Of a DNA stretch of 64,000 nucleotides, positions 52,755-60,041 are shown one piece after another (the stretch's first letter is position 1; each line of letters opens with the position of its first letter). Source of the stretch: JAFEBO01 sp036392375. GTDB lineage: Bacteria; Planctomycetota; Phycisphaerae; Phycisphaerales; UBA1924. Made by a program: the position numbers and the translations under genes. The stretch spans positions 62,001-126,000 of the forward strand of contig DASVYC010000026.1 of NCBI GenBank assembly GCA_036392375.1, in the 5' to 3' direction. Below the pieces are notes generated by a model. That model was not told where the DNA came from and made no database searches. It saw nothing but the letters and a program-made list of their open reading frames with translations.

Positions 52755-53735
52755 ATGCCCAGCGATCGTCCCTCGTTTCAGGTCTCCCGCCGCGGCTTGC
52801 TGGCCGGCGGGTTGGGTCTCGCCGCCGGCCTCGGCGTTCCCGCACGGGCCGACACGCCCGCGCGACGCCGGGCGCTCCGGTTGGTCCACCCCTCCGACAT
52901 CCACGTCCAACCCGAGCGCCGGGGCGGCGACGCCATGGCCGCGGCTCTCCGCCACATGATGTCGCTCGACACCAAGCCCGACCTCGTCATCACCGGCGGC
53001 GATCTCGCGATGGACATCAGCGAGAACACGTACGAGCGCTCGAGGCTGGAGTGGGATCTCTTCACCCGCACCCTCCGCGACGAGCTGCCCGCGTCTCTCC
53101 CCGTCCATCACACCCTCGGCAACCACGACATCTTCGGCCGCAACAAGAAGAAGTCCAAGGCGACGGGCGGCGAGCCGCACTACGGCAAACGTTGGTTCCT
53201 CGATTCGTTCGGCTACACCTCCACCTACCGCTCCTTCGACCAGGGCGGTTGGCACTTCGTCATCCTCGACTCGATCGACCTCGCGCCCGACGGCGACGAG
53301 TACATCTGCCGCCTCGGTGCCGAGCAGTTCGCGTGGCTGGAGCGCGATCTCGCGGCGACCACCCTGCCGACCGTGATCTCCTCGCACGCGCCCATCGTGT
53401 GCGTCGGCAATTTCTTCGACGCTCCCGATGACAGTTGGTTCAAGTCCATGCCCGATCTCAGGGTGTCGTCCAAGCGGATGCACACCGACTGCCGCGAGCT
53501 CGATGCGCTCTTCCAGAAGCACCGTCACGTCAAGCTCTGCCTGAACGGTCACCTGCACCTGCTCGCGACGGCCACGTACAACGGCGTGGCTTACATCTCC
53601 CAGGGTGCCGTCAGCGGCGACAAATGGAAAGGCTCCAAGCGTCAAACACCCGAGGGCTACGGGGTCATCGACCTCTTCGACGACGGCACCTTCCGGCACG
53701 AGTACGTGACCTACGGCTGGAAGGCCCAGAAATAA
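52755..53735 (+). CDS. Tat-exported calcineurin-like metallophosphoesterase
   Basis: 326 residues from ATG 52755. The N-terminus FQVSRRGLLAGGLGLAAGLGVPARA is a twin-arginine signal. Metal-ligand motifs of the family in order: HPSDIHVQ (D-x-H), LVITGGDLAMD (GD), HHTLGNHDIF (GNHD), VISSHAPIV (H) and CLNGHLHLLA (GHxH). These enzymes use two metals to hydrolyse phosphoesters; substrate not evident. Tat export suggests folding with metals in the cytoplasm. It is divergent from the SRPBCC gene across two operator-like sites. Confidence 0.9.
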   Translation: MPSDRPSFQVSRRGLLAGGLGLAAGLGVPARADTPARRRALRLVHPSDIHVQPERRGGDAMAAALRHMMSLDTKPDLVITGGDLAMDISENTYERSRLEWDLFTRTLRDELPASLPVHHTLGNHDIFGRNKKKSKATGGEPHYGKRWFLDSFGYTSTYRSFDQGGWHFVILDSIDLAPDGDEYICRLGAEQFAWLERDLAATTLPTVISSHAPIVCVGNFFDAPDDSWFKSMPDLRVSSKRMHTDCRELDALFQKHRHVKLCLNGHLHLLATATYNGVAYISQGAVSGDKWKGSKRQTPEGYGVIDLFDDGTFRHEYVTYGWKAQK

Positions 53736-53745
53736 CGATCGGCGA

Positions 53746-54051
53746 TCAGGATTCCTCCCCCCACGGCTCGTCGTGCTCGCCCGGCGTGGGCGTTCCCCAC
53801 AGAGGACCGTCGCGGTACTTCTGTTCGTACCACTGATTCGTGACCCGTCGCAGCTCGGCCGCGAACCCCAGCCCGGTCAGCCGATCCGCGTCGATCGTGA
53901 TCGCGATCGAGTCCGGAGCGATCTCCAGGCCATGCACCGCGATGCCCTCGCGCTCACCGATCGCGCGTGCCGCCGCCTCGACGTTGCGCCGCACCCCCGC
54001 ATCATCCAGCGGCGTGCCCTGCAAGGCCGTCAGTCGCAGCACACAGATCAT
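53746..54051 (-). CDS. Hypothetical protein
   Basis: 101 residues from ATG 54051 (MICVLRLTALQGTPL); GTG 54072 is seven codons upstream. An alpha/beta sequence (VEAAARAIGEREGIAVHGLEIAPDSIAITIDADRLTGLGFAAELRRVTNQWYEQKYRDGPLWG) without a family I recognise. Convergent with the phosphoesterase gene (10 bases apart) and 40 bases downstream of the membrane-anchored gene at 54092, with which it may be co-transcribed. Confidence 0.6.
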   Translation of the reverse strand: MICVLRLTALQGTPLDDAGVRRNVEAAARAIGEREGIAVHGLEIAPDSIAITIDADRLTGLGFAAELRRVTNQWYEQKYRDGPLWGTPTPGEHDEPWGEES

Positions 54052-54091
54052 CGGGTTCTCGATCGTCCCCACGGCCGGAGGGCCGCGGATT

Positions 54092-54529
54092 TCACTTGCG
54101 CTGCGGACCGCCCGGAGGCGCCGCCGCCTTCATCTCCGCCTCGGCTTCCTTCTCGAGCTTGGCGATCAGCCCCTCGATCGACTTCACGACCTGGTCGGCC
54201 TTGTCGTTCTTGGCCTTGGCGATCATCCCCTCAAACATCGCCTCGACGTACTGATCCTCGTCGAAGGTGCTTTCGTCACGCGCCAGCCCGCCGCGGCCCG
54301 AGCCGGCCTTCATCTTGTACGCCTCGTTGAAGACTTCGTCGTGGGTGGAATCAACCAGCCAGTCGAAGTACTCCCGGTTGCCGCCGTAGCCGTCGCACTT
54401 CTCGATGAGGCTGTGGAACTCTTTGCGATAGTCCTCGTTCACCTGGGACCGGTGCCAGAACCGATTCCCCACCCCCACGACCAGCACCACCACCAGCACC
54501 ACCAAACCCGCCAGACTGCGACCGAACAT
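54092..54529 (-). CDS. Membrane-anchored hypothetical protein
   Basis: 145 residues from ATG 54529, chosen for the strong AGGAGGT 6 bases upstream. One N-terminal membrane segment (LAGLVVLVVVLVVGVGN), then a soluble, highly charged helical region (EDYRKEFHSLIEKCDGYGGNREYFDWLVDSTHDEVFNEAY; VVKSIEGLIAKLEKEAEAEMKAA). No known domain. The rest probably faces the periplasm. Confidence 0.7.
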   Translation of the reverse strand: MFGRSLAGLVVLVVVLVVGVGNRFWHRSQVNEDYRKEFHSLIEKCDGYGGNREYFDWLVDSTHDEVFNEAYKMKAGSGRGGLARDESTFDEDQYVEAMFEGMIAKAKNDKADQVVKSIEGLIAKLEKEAEAEMKAAAPPGGPQRK

Positions 54530-54736
54530 GGCCCACCTCCTGCAACGCCCGCCCGACGCCCACACGGCGGCGAACACGCGTCTGATTGAAGTGCAATCAC
54601 AATACCGGATCTGGGTGGTGGGTACAACCCCCCTCCTTGAATCACACCCCTCACACTGTTTCGAGACCGCATCTCAAAAGACACCCCTCGGCGTTTCCGC
54701 CGTTGGTCAAGGGGGCTCAGCATCGGGGGGTGGGCG

Positions 54737-55510
54737 TCAGACCCGCTCTTTTTCCGCGTCGGCGAGCTGCAGACCCGCCCGCTGGGCGATCATCGCGAGC
54801 TTCACACGGTCGTCGATCTTGAGCTTCTTGCCGATGTTCTCGCGGTGGGTGTTGATGGTCTTCACCGACCGGTTCAGCACTGCCGCGATCTCCGCCGCGC
54901 TGAGGCCCTGGCCCAGGAGCGCCAGCACCTCAAGCTCGCGCGGGCTGAGCACATCCAGCGGCCCGAGCTGGATCACCTCGGCGTCGATCTTCTCGATCGG
55001 GCCGGCGACCAGGTCGAACGGCTTGTCTTCGGTGCCCACGCGACGGCTGATCACCAGCACGCGCCGCTGCGTCGCGCGCTTGGGATCGAGCGCCTCGGCG
55101 GTATCGTCGTCGAGCGTGAGGGGGATCACCCACGAGTACACCTGATAGCCCTGCCAGATGTGGCGGATCATCAGGGGCGAGCTCTTGTCGAGCACGCTGC
55201 GGATGTTCTCGAGCCGCTCGAGCGCGAACTTGGCCGCGTACAGCTCGCCGATGTGCTTGCCCGTGGCGTCCTCGGCCTTGGCCGTGGGCCCGCTGAGCAT
55301 CCGCGCCATCTGCGTGTTGCTGTACAAGATCGTCCCGTCTTCGGTGACGATCACCACGCCGGTCAGGGGCTCGGTCGCCAACGCGTGGAACGCGGGGCCG
55401 AGGCTCTTGGCCAGGGGCTGACTCAGGGAATGGTTCGAGCGGTCAGTCACGAGAAAAGCAGACGGGACGTTAGGCACGCCCCTGTATCGGTCGCAAGCGC
55501 TCGCCCCCAT
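54737..55510 (-). CDS. PAS-LuxR type transcriptional regulator
   Basis: 257 residues from ATG 55510; in-frame GTGs at 55477 and 55450 are alternatives because similarity starts near residue 35. A PAS-like sensor (PLTGVVIVTEDGTILYSNTQMARMLSG...GKHIGELYAAKF) is followed by a linker with RHIWQGYQVYSWVIPL and a C-terminal LuxR/FixJ HTH: VLSPRELEVLALLGQGLSAAEIAAVLNRSVKTINTHRENIGKKLKIDDRVKLA. There is no receiver domain. Upstream lies the Msr gene on the same strand. Confidence 0.85.
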   Translation of the reverse strand: MGASACDRYRGVPNVPSAFLVTDRSNHSLSQPLAKSLGPAFHALATEPLTGVVIVTEDGTILYSNTQMARMLSGPTAKAEDATGKHIGELYAAKFALERLENIRSVLDKSSPLMIRHIWQGYQVYSWVIPLTLDDDTAEALDPKRATQRRVLVISRRVGTEDKPFDLVAGPIEKIDAEVIQLGPLDVLSPRELEVLALLGQGLSAAEIAAVLNRSVKTINTHRENIGKKLKIDDRVKLAMIAQRAGLQLADAEKERV

Positions 55511-55576
55511 GCTTTCTAGGGTCTTCTCGGGTATTCACCCGATGCGAACCACTGCAAACCCGTGCTCTGCTTTTCC

Positions 55577-56821
55577 TCACTCGTCATCATTTGGTATGGC
55601 GCAGTGCCCGCCGTGCTTCTCGTGATAGTCCTGGTGGTAGTCCTCCGCGACCCAGAATCCCGCGGCGTCGCCGTCCTTGGCCGCGAGCGCCACCTGCGTC
55701 ACGATCTTGCGTTTCTGGTACTTCTCGCGCTTGCTCTGCTCCTCGATGAACGCCTTGGCCGTCGCGAGCTGCTGCTCGTCGGCCGCGAAAATCGCGGAGC
55801 GGTACTGCGTCCCGACATCCGGGCCTTGGCGGTTCAGCGTGGTCGGATCGTGGAAGCGGAAGAACTGCTTCAACAACGCCGCATAGTCAACCTTGGTGGG
55901 GTCGTAGGTAATCCGAACTGTTTCAGTGTGCCCGGTGTCGGTGTAACACACCTGCTTGTACGTCGGCTTGGCGACGTGGCCGCCCATGTAGCCGCTCTCA
56001 ACGTTGATCACGCCCGGCACCGACTGGAACAGGTCCTCGGTGCCCCAGAAGCAGCCGCCCGCGAAGTACGCGACGCTGGTCTTGATGGGCTGGCTCGCGG
56101 CGGGCAGGTTGTGCTTGCCGTCCTTGTCCTCGCTGAACTCCAAGGACGCGCTGTTCACGCAGTAGCGCAGCCCCGTCGGTTCCGGCCCGTCCTCGAAAAC
56201 GTGCCCGAGGTGCGCCGTGCAGCGCGTGCAAAGGATCTCGATCCGCTCCATGCCGTAGCTGCTGTCGCGGTGATAGGCGATGTGGTCCTTGTCAAAGGGC
56301 TGGAAGAAGCTGGGCCATCCCGTGCCGGAGTGGAACTTGCTGTCGCTCGCGAACAGCGGCAGAGCGCACAGCCGACAGGTGTACACGCCCTCCTTCTTGT
56401 TGTCGGTCAGGTTGCCGCAGAACGCGCGCTCGGTGCCCTTGGCGAGGATGATGTCGCGCTCCTCGGGCGTCAGCTTCTTCGCCAGTTCGCCGATGCGGCT
56501 CTCGCTCAGCGGCGTCACGTCGTACCCGCTGCGGCTGTACTTGAGTTCGGGCGCCTTCACGCTGCCATCCGTCTTGCTCACGTTGCCATCCTTCTTCTGT
56601 TCGCCCCGCCCGCGCTCCGCGGCCTGCATCGCCGCCGCGAGCCGCACCTTCTGCTCGATGTCGTCCTTCAGCCCGCCGTCGCCGCCCTCGGGACCGGTGT
56701 TCCCATACCCGCTCACGAGCAACGGCCCGGCCCGCACGGCGTACACGAGCACGCCCGTGAGCGCTGCGGCCATCAGGAACAACAACACCATTGACAGCAC
56801 GTGTATCGCACCCGATCGCAT
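55577..56821 (-). CDS. Membrane-anchored MsrB-MsrA fusion, methionine sulfoxide reductase
   Basis: 414 residues from ATG 56821. An N-terminal membrane segment (HVLSMVLLFLMAAALTGVLVYAV) anchors the protein. MsrB comes first (about 95-235): FCGNLTDNKKEGVYTCRLCALPLF, GTGWPSFFQPF, ILCTRCTAHLGHVFEDGPEPTGLRYCVNSASLEF, with two CxxC zinc pairs and catalytic Cys in RYCVNSA. MsrA follows (about 245-410): SVAYFAGGCFWGTEDLF with catalytic Cys, GYMGGHVAKPTYKQVCYTDTGHTETVRI. MsrA reduces the S form and MsrB the R form of Met-SO. The B-A order is the reverse of the commoner PilB-like A-B order. The anchor suggests repair of envelope proteins. Confidence 0.92.
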   Translation of the reverse strand: MRSGAIHVLSMVLLFLMAAALTGVLVYAVRAGPLLVSGYGNTGPEGGDGGLKDDIEQKVRLAAAMQAAERGRGEQKKDGNVSKTDGSVKAPELKYSRSGYDVTPLSESRIGELAKKLTPEERDIILAKGTERAFCGNLTDNKKEGVYTCRLCALPLFASDSKFHSGTGWPSFFQPFDKDHIAYHRDSSYGMERIEILCTRCTAHLGHVFEDGPEPTGLRYCVNSASLEFSEDKDGKHNLPAASQPIKTSVAYFAGGCFWGTEDLFQSVPGVINVESGYMGGHVAKPTYKQVCYTDTGHTETVRITYDPTKVDYAALLKQFFRFHDPTTLNRQGPDVGTQYRSAIFAADEQQLATAKAFIEEQSKREKYQKRKIVTQVALAAKDGDAAGFWVAEDYHQDYHEKHGGHCAIPNDDE

Positions 56822-57014
56822 CGAGATTCTCCGAGAGCCCCGCTCGCCCCCCGCACAAGGCTCAGGACGAACGCACGCTCACTCTACTACGACCTTCGAT
56901 GCCGCAAGGATCGCGGATGGTGCGGCTCGCCCCCGCCTGTGCGAGAAACGAGCCTCCCCGCCCCGCGCTCGCCGCGAGAACAACACCCGGACCGTGCGGA
57001 GCCCGAACACCCGA

Positions 57015-57818
57015 TCAGCGCGCGGTCTCTTCACGGGCCACGATCGGCGCCGCCACCTCGCGCACCGGGTACTGCACCTCGGCCCACTTCCGCCATGGGC
57101 GGAACGTCGGGCCGTGGTAGTACAGCGCCCGGGCCTCCCCCGCCTTCTCGAAGCGCGTCTGCGCGGAGAGCCAAACGTCGAGCTGCTTCTTGCCTTCCTC
57201 CACCAGCGTCCTCGAGTAATCACCCTTCATGCCCACCGAGATCACCAGCATCTCGGGCGAGTCGGTGACGGTCACGCGCTGATCCGCCGCGTCCTGACCC
57301 GCATCGCCCTGCTCGGCACGCCGATACAGGAACGCCATCGTCCAGGTCTCTTTCGCGTCCTTGTCAGCGCCTGCTTCGGCGTTGCCTGCATCGGACTTGT
57401 GGTACTCCATCTCGACCGGGCTGGTCATCGCGATATCGCGGCGTTGGATGTGCCGAAACAAGGGCCAGAAGCCCTCGCTCCCGCCTCTGGACAGGTTCTG
57501 GACCTCGCCGCTCACCGCGGCGCGGCGGACACTCGGGTACCGCTTCAGATCGATCGCGCCCGGGGGCGTTGGATCCGGGTACCCCACCGGCAGAGGCGTG
57601 TCGATGGTGAGCACGCCGTCGGCGCTGAACGTGGTCGTCTCGCCCTCGCCACGCATGGTGACGACCGCGTCGCCGCCGCCCACGCGCGTCGTCTCGCCAG
57701 CCTTGGGCAGCGCCACCGTCGCGAGATTCGCATTCGCCGGTTTGTGCTCGGGTGCCTTCGGCTCCGCGTTCTTGTCCCCCGTCACCACCGACAACGCCAC
57801 CAGCAACGGCTTGAACAT
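57015..57818 (-). CDS. SOUL family heme-binding-like protein
   Basis: 267 residues from ATG 57818, preceded by GGGAG. The first segment (MFKPLLVALSVVTG) is a short hydrophobic start, perhaps a signal peptide. The SOUL hallmarks are GFWPLFRHIQRRDIAMTSPVEMEY near 120 and the C-terminal YYHGPTFRPWRKWAEVQYPV. SOUL/HBP proteins bind tetrapyrroles in animals and plants; bacterial roles are unclear. An insert rich in Ala/Asp (SDAGNAEAGADKDAKE) interrupts the fold. No histidine equivalent to the p22HBP heme ligand is evident to me. Confidence 0.78.
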   Translation of the reverse strand: MFKPLLVALSVVTGDKNAEPKAPEHKPANANLATVALPKAGETTRVGGGDAVVTMRGEGETTTFSADGVLTIDTPLPVGYPDPTPPGAIDLKRYPSVRRAAVSGEVQNLSRGGSEGFWPLFRHIQRRDIAMTSPVEMEYHKSDAGNAEAGADKDAKETWTMAFLYRRAEQGDAGQDAADQRVTVTDSPEMLVISVGMKGDYSRTLVEEGKKQLDVWLSAQTRFEKAGEARALYYHGPTFRPWRKWAEVQYPVREVAAPIVAREETAR

Positions 57819-58016
57819 GTGCAGCTCCCATCGCGGCCCGCAGCCGCCCCAACAGATCGCCGTCGGGGCCGCCGTGGATTCCACCAATATCCATCTACCA
57901 ACGCCGGATTTCGAGAAGCCGCCCGTCGGCATGAATGCCGCGCAAGAACCTGTGATTCCTGGATTTGCGGATATCCTTCGCCGAAATAGCGGGGATTTTG
58001 TCCGTCTTCGCGTAAC

Positions 58017-58032
58017 TAGACTGACTTGTCTA
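58017..58032. promoter_or_regulatory. Candidate TetR-type operator upstream of the AhpD-like gene
   Basis: TAGACTGACTTGTCTA has perfect 5-base arms (TAGAC/GTCTA) around six bases. It shares (T)AGAC...GTCT(A) with the TetR-gene palindrome at 37592-37605 and lies 62 bases before the ATG. The centre differs, so a common regulator is tentative. Confidence 0.4.
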
Positions 58033-58093
58033 CATCACAACCGGACGCCGCGGGTTGTCCGCGAGCCTCAACCGAACCCTCAGGAGCATCACC

Positions 58094-58627
58094 ATGGCCC
58101 GTCTCAGCACCGTCGATCCCACCTCCGCCACCGGCAAGACCAAGGAGCTGCTCGACGCCGTGCAGTCCAAGCTCGGCCTCATCCCCAACATGACCAAGGT
58201 CATGGCCAACTCACCCGCCGTGCTCGAGTCGTATCTCGCGTTCAGCGACGCCCTGGGCCATTCGTCGATCAACGCCAAGCTTCGCGAGCAGATCGCGATC
58301 GTCACCGCCCAGTCCACCGCGTGCAACTACTGCCTCTCGGCCCACACCGCGATCGGCAAGATGCTGGGCCTGAACGCCGACGAGCTCGCCGCCTCACGCA
58401 AGGCCGGCTCACCGGACGCCAAGAACGCCGCGGCTCTTCTCTTCGCCCAGCGGCTCGCGACCTCGACCGGCAACGTGTCGAGCGCCGATTTCGAAGCGGT
58501 TCGCAAGGCGGGCTGGAACGATGCGGCCATCGCCGAGATCATCGCAGCGGTCGCGCTGAACCTGTTCACCAACGTGTTCAATAAGGCCGCCGAGACCGAG
58601 ATCGATTTCCCGGTGGTGAAGGCGTGA
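58094..58627 (+). CDS. AhpD-like carboxymuconolactone decarboxylase family protein
   Basis: 177 residues from ATG 58094 with AGGAG 7 bases upstream. The active-site helix reads REQIAIVTAQSTACNYCLSAHTAIGKMLGL near 70-98; the CxxC and His are those of AhpD-type peroxidases. KLGLIPNMTKVMANSPAVLESYLAFSDAL is also a family block. Members use the cysteine pair to reduce hydroperoxides or serve as thiol partners. A candidate TetR operator upstream suggests induction by reactive compounds. A hairpin terminator and a double-hairpin element follow. Confidence 0.88.
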   Translation: MARLSTVDPTSATGKTKELLDAVQSKLGLIPNMTKVMANSPAVLESYLAFSDALGHSSINAKLREQIAIVTAQSTACNYCLSAHTAIGKMLGLNADELAASRKAGSPDAKNAAALLFAQRLATSTGNVSSADFEAVRKAGWNDAAIAEIIAAVALNLFTNVFNKAAETEIDFPVVKA

Positions 58628-58660
58628 GCGCGAATGCGAGACGACAACCCCTACGGCGCG

Positions 58661-58693
58661 AGCCCGGCGCGAAATGCGTCGGGCTTGTGTTTC
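58661..58693 (+). terminator. Hairpin terminator after the AhpD-like gene
   Basis: AGCCCGGCGC (58661-58670) pairs with GCGTCGGGCT (58676-58685) with one G-T pair, loop GAAAT, followed by TGTGTTT, 33 bases after the stop. Confidence 0.6.
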
Positions 58694-58713
58694 CACCGAT
58701 CACGGAGCATCCA

Positions 58714-58813
58714 GGTGCCACTGGTTGACCGACTCGGCGGTCAAGCAGTGCGAAGACGTCCGCCCTCGCGGCGACCGCACGGCTTGGTCCAAGGCCGCCA
58801 AGCCGTGGAACCC
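58714..58813 (+). repeat. Double-hairpin 3' element, copy 6 (variant arms)
   Basis: 100 bp, 86 bases after the AhpD-like stop. Hairpin A pairs TTGACC with GGTCAA around GACTCGGC (the same arms as copy 4). Hairpin B pairs ACGGCTTGG with CCAAGCCGT. Left end GGTGCCAC is intact; the right end is GTGGAACCC, one base off. Confidence 0.75.
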
Positions 58814-58830
58814 TTGCATGTCCAGATCAC

Positions 58831-60021
58831 CTACTTCTTCGCGCCCATCGCCCCGATGATCCGCGAATAAAACTCCCCCTGCGCACTCCCCTTGTGCCAG
58901 CGCCAGACCACCACCAGCCCGTGCTCGTTGTCGATCCAGATCGTGTTGTCGCCCGCGCCCTGGGCTGAGAACGAGCTCCGCGGTGCGTCCGGCCAGCGCC
59001 CCTCGTTGTTCAGCCACCACAAGTACCCGTAGTCGCTCTTCACGCCCTGCTGTTTCGTCGCTTGCCGCACCCATTGGTCGCTCACGACGGTGCGCCCGCC
59101 CCACTTTCCGCCGCGGCTGATCAGCAGACCGAACCGCGCGTGGTCCAGCGTGCTGATCCACAGCCCGCCGCCCCAGCGGGTGCCGCCGCTGACCGAGGGC
59201 AGCATCTCCTTCTTGCCGCCGCCAATTTCGACCTCCACCATCGCGTTGTCGTACGGCACCCACTTCCACGTCTTCGACGCGCCGATCTTGTTCATGACCT
59301 CGGTCCGCAGCACATCCTCGAGCGGGCGTTTCCACAGCCGCAGCAGCGACAGTGCGAAGCGGTTGATCCGCACGTCGTTGTACTCAAAGTGCGTGCCCGG
59401 CTCGCGCAGTTGCCGCGGCCGCATCGCGGCTTTTCCGTACTCGGCTTCGCCGGGGAAGTCGTGGGACTTCCCGAACATCTCGCCCCGCCACTCGCTGGAC
59501 ATGGTGACGAAGTGCCACCACTTCACGAGAGCATTGTGGGCGGGAGTGCCGGGCGGATCGACGAAGCCGTCGTCGCCGAGCGACGCGTTCACGCGCTGTC
59601 CGACCGGCTCGTCGATCGACCAGATCAGCCCGCGATCAATCGTGACACCGAGGATCGTGGACAGGTAGCTCTTCGCCACGCTGTACGTCGGATCGACCGC
59701 GTTCACATCGCCGAACTCCGCGATGACGTAGCCGTCCTTCACGATCACGCCGTTGGTGGACGCCCGCGTCGACGGCAACGGCCCCAGCGGTCTGCCGAAG
59801 ATCTCGGCCTGTTTGGAAAAGTCCTTGGGCCAGTCGGTTTCCTGCGTGAGCGCCCACGCCACCGCCTCGGCGATCTTCGCGTCGTCCATGCCGAGGTCCG
59901 ACGGCTTCTTGCGTTCCCACGAACCCGGCGGCGGCACGTACCCATCGCCCGCGCGCCCGATCGACGCGCCGAGCGCCCACACCACCACCATCAGCATCCG
60001 AAAATAAGACAGCGTTCGCAT
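58831..60021 (-). CDS. Exported serine hydrolase, beta-lactamase/DD-peptidase class C-like
   Basis: 396 residues from ATG 60021. Signal peptide MRTLSYFRMLMVVVWALGASIGRAG. The catalytic S-x-x-K is in PTYSVAKSYLSTILGV near 115, and the Y-x-N motif in HFEYNDVRINRFAL near 210. The third motif (usually H/K-T-G) may be the SAQGAGDN region near 360. The family covers class C beta-lactamases, DD-peptidases and esterases; the long inserts and lack of a clear KTG make an esterase or an uncharacterised hydrolase likely. Convergent with the AhpD-like gene. Confidence 0.82.
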   Translation of the reverse strand: MRTLSYFRMLMVVVWALGASIGRAGDGYVPPPGSWERKKPSDLGMDDAKIAEAVAWALTQETDWPKDFSKQAEIFGRPLGPLPSTRASTNGVIVKDGYVIAEFGDVNAVDPTYSVAKSYLSTILGVTIDRGLIWSIDEPVGQRVNASLGDDGFVDPPGTPAHNALVKWWHFVTMSSEWRGEMFGKSHDFPGEAEYGKAAMRPRQLREPGTHFEYNDVRINRFALSLLRLWKRPLEDVLRTEVMNKIGASKTWKWVPYDNAMVEVEIGGGKKEMLPSVSGGTRWGGGLWISTLDHARFGLLISRGGKWGGRTVVSDQWVRQATKQQGVKSDYGYLWWLNNEGRWPDAPRSSFSAQGAGDNTIWIDNEHGLVVVWRWHKGSAQGEFYSRIIGAMGAKK

Positions 60022-60041
60022 CGCCGCAGTCTATCCGGGCG

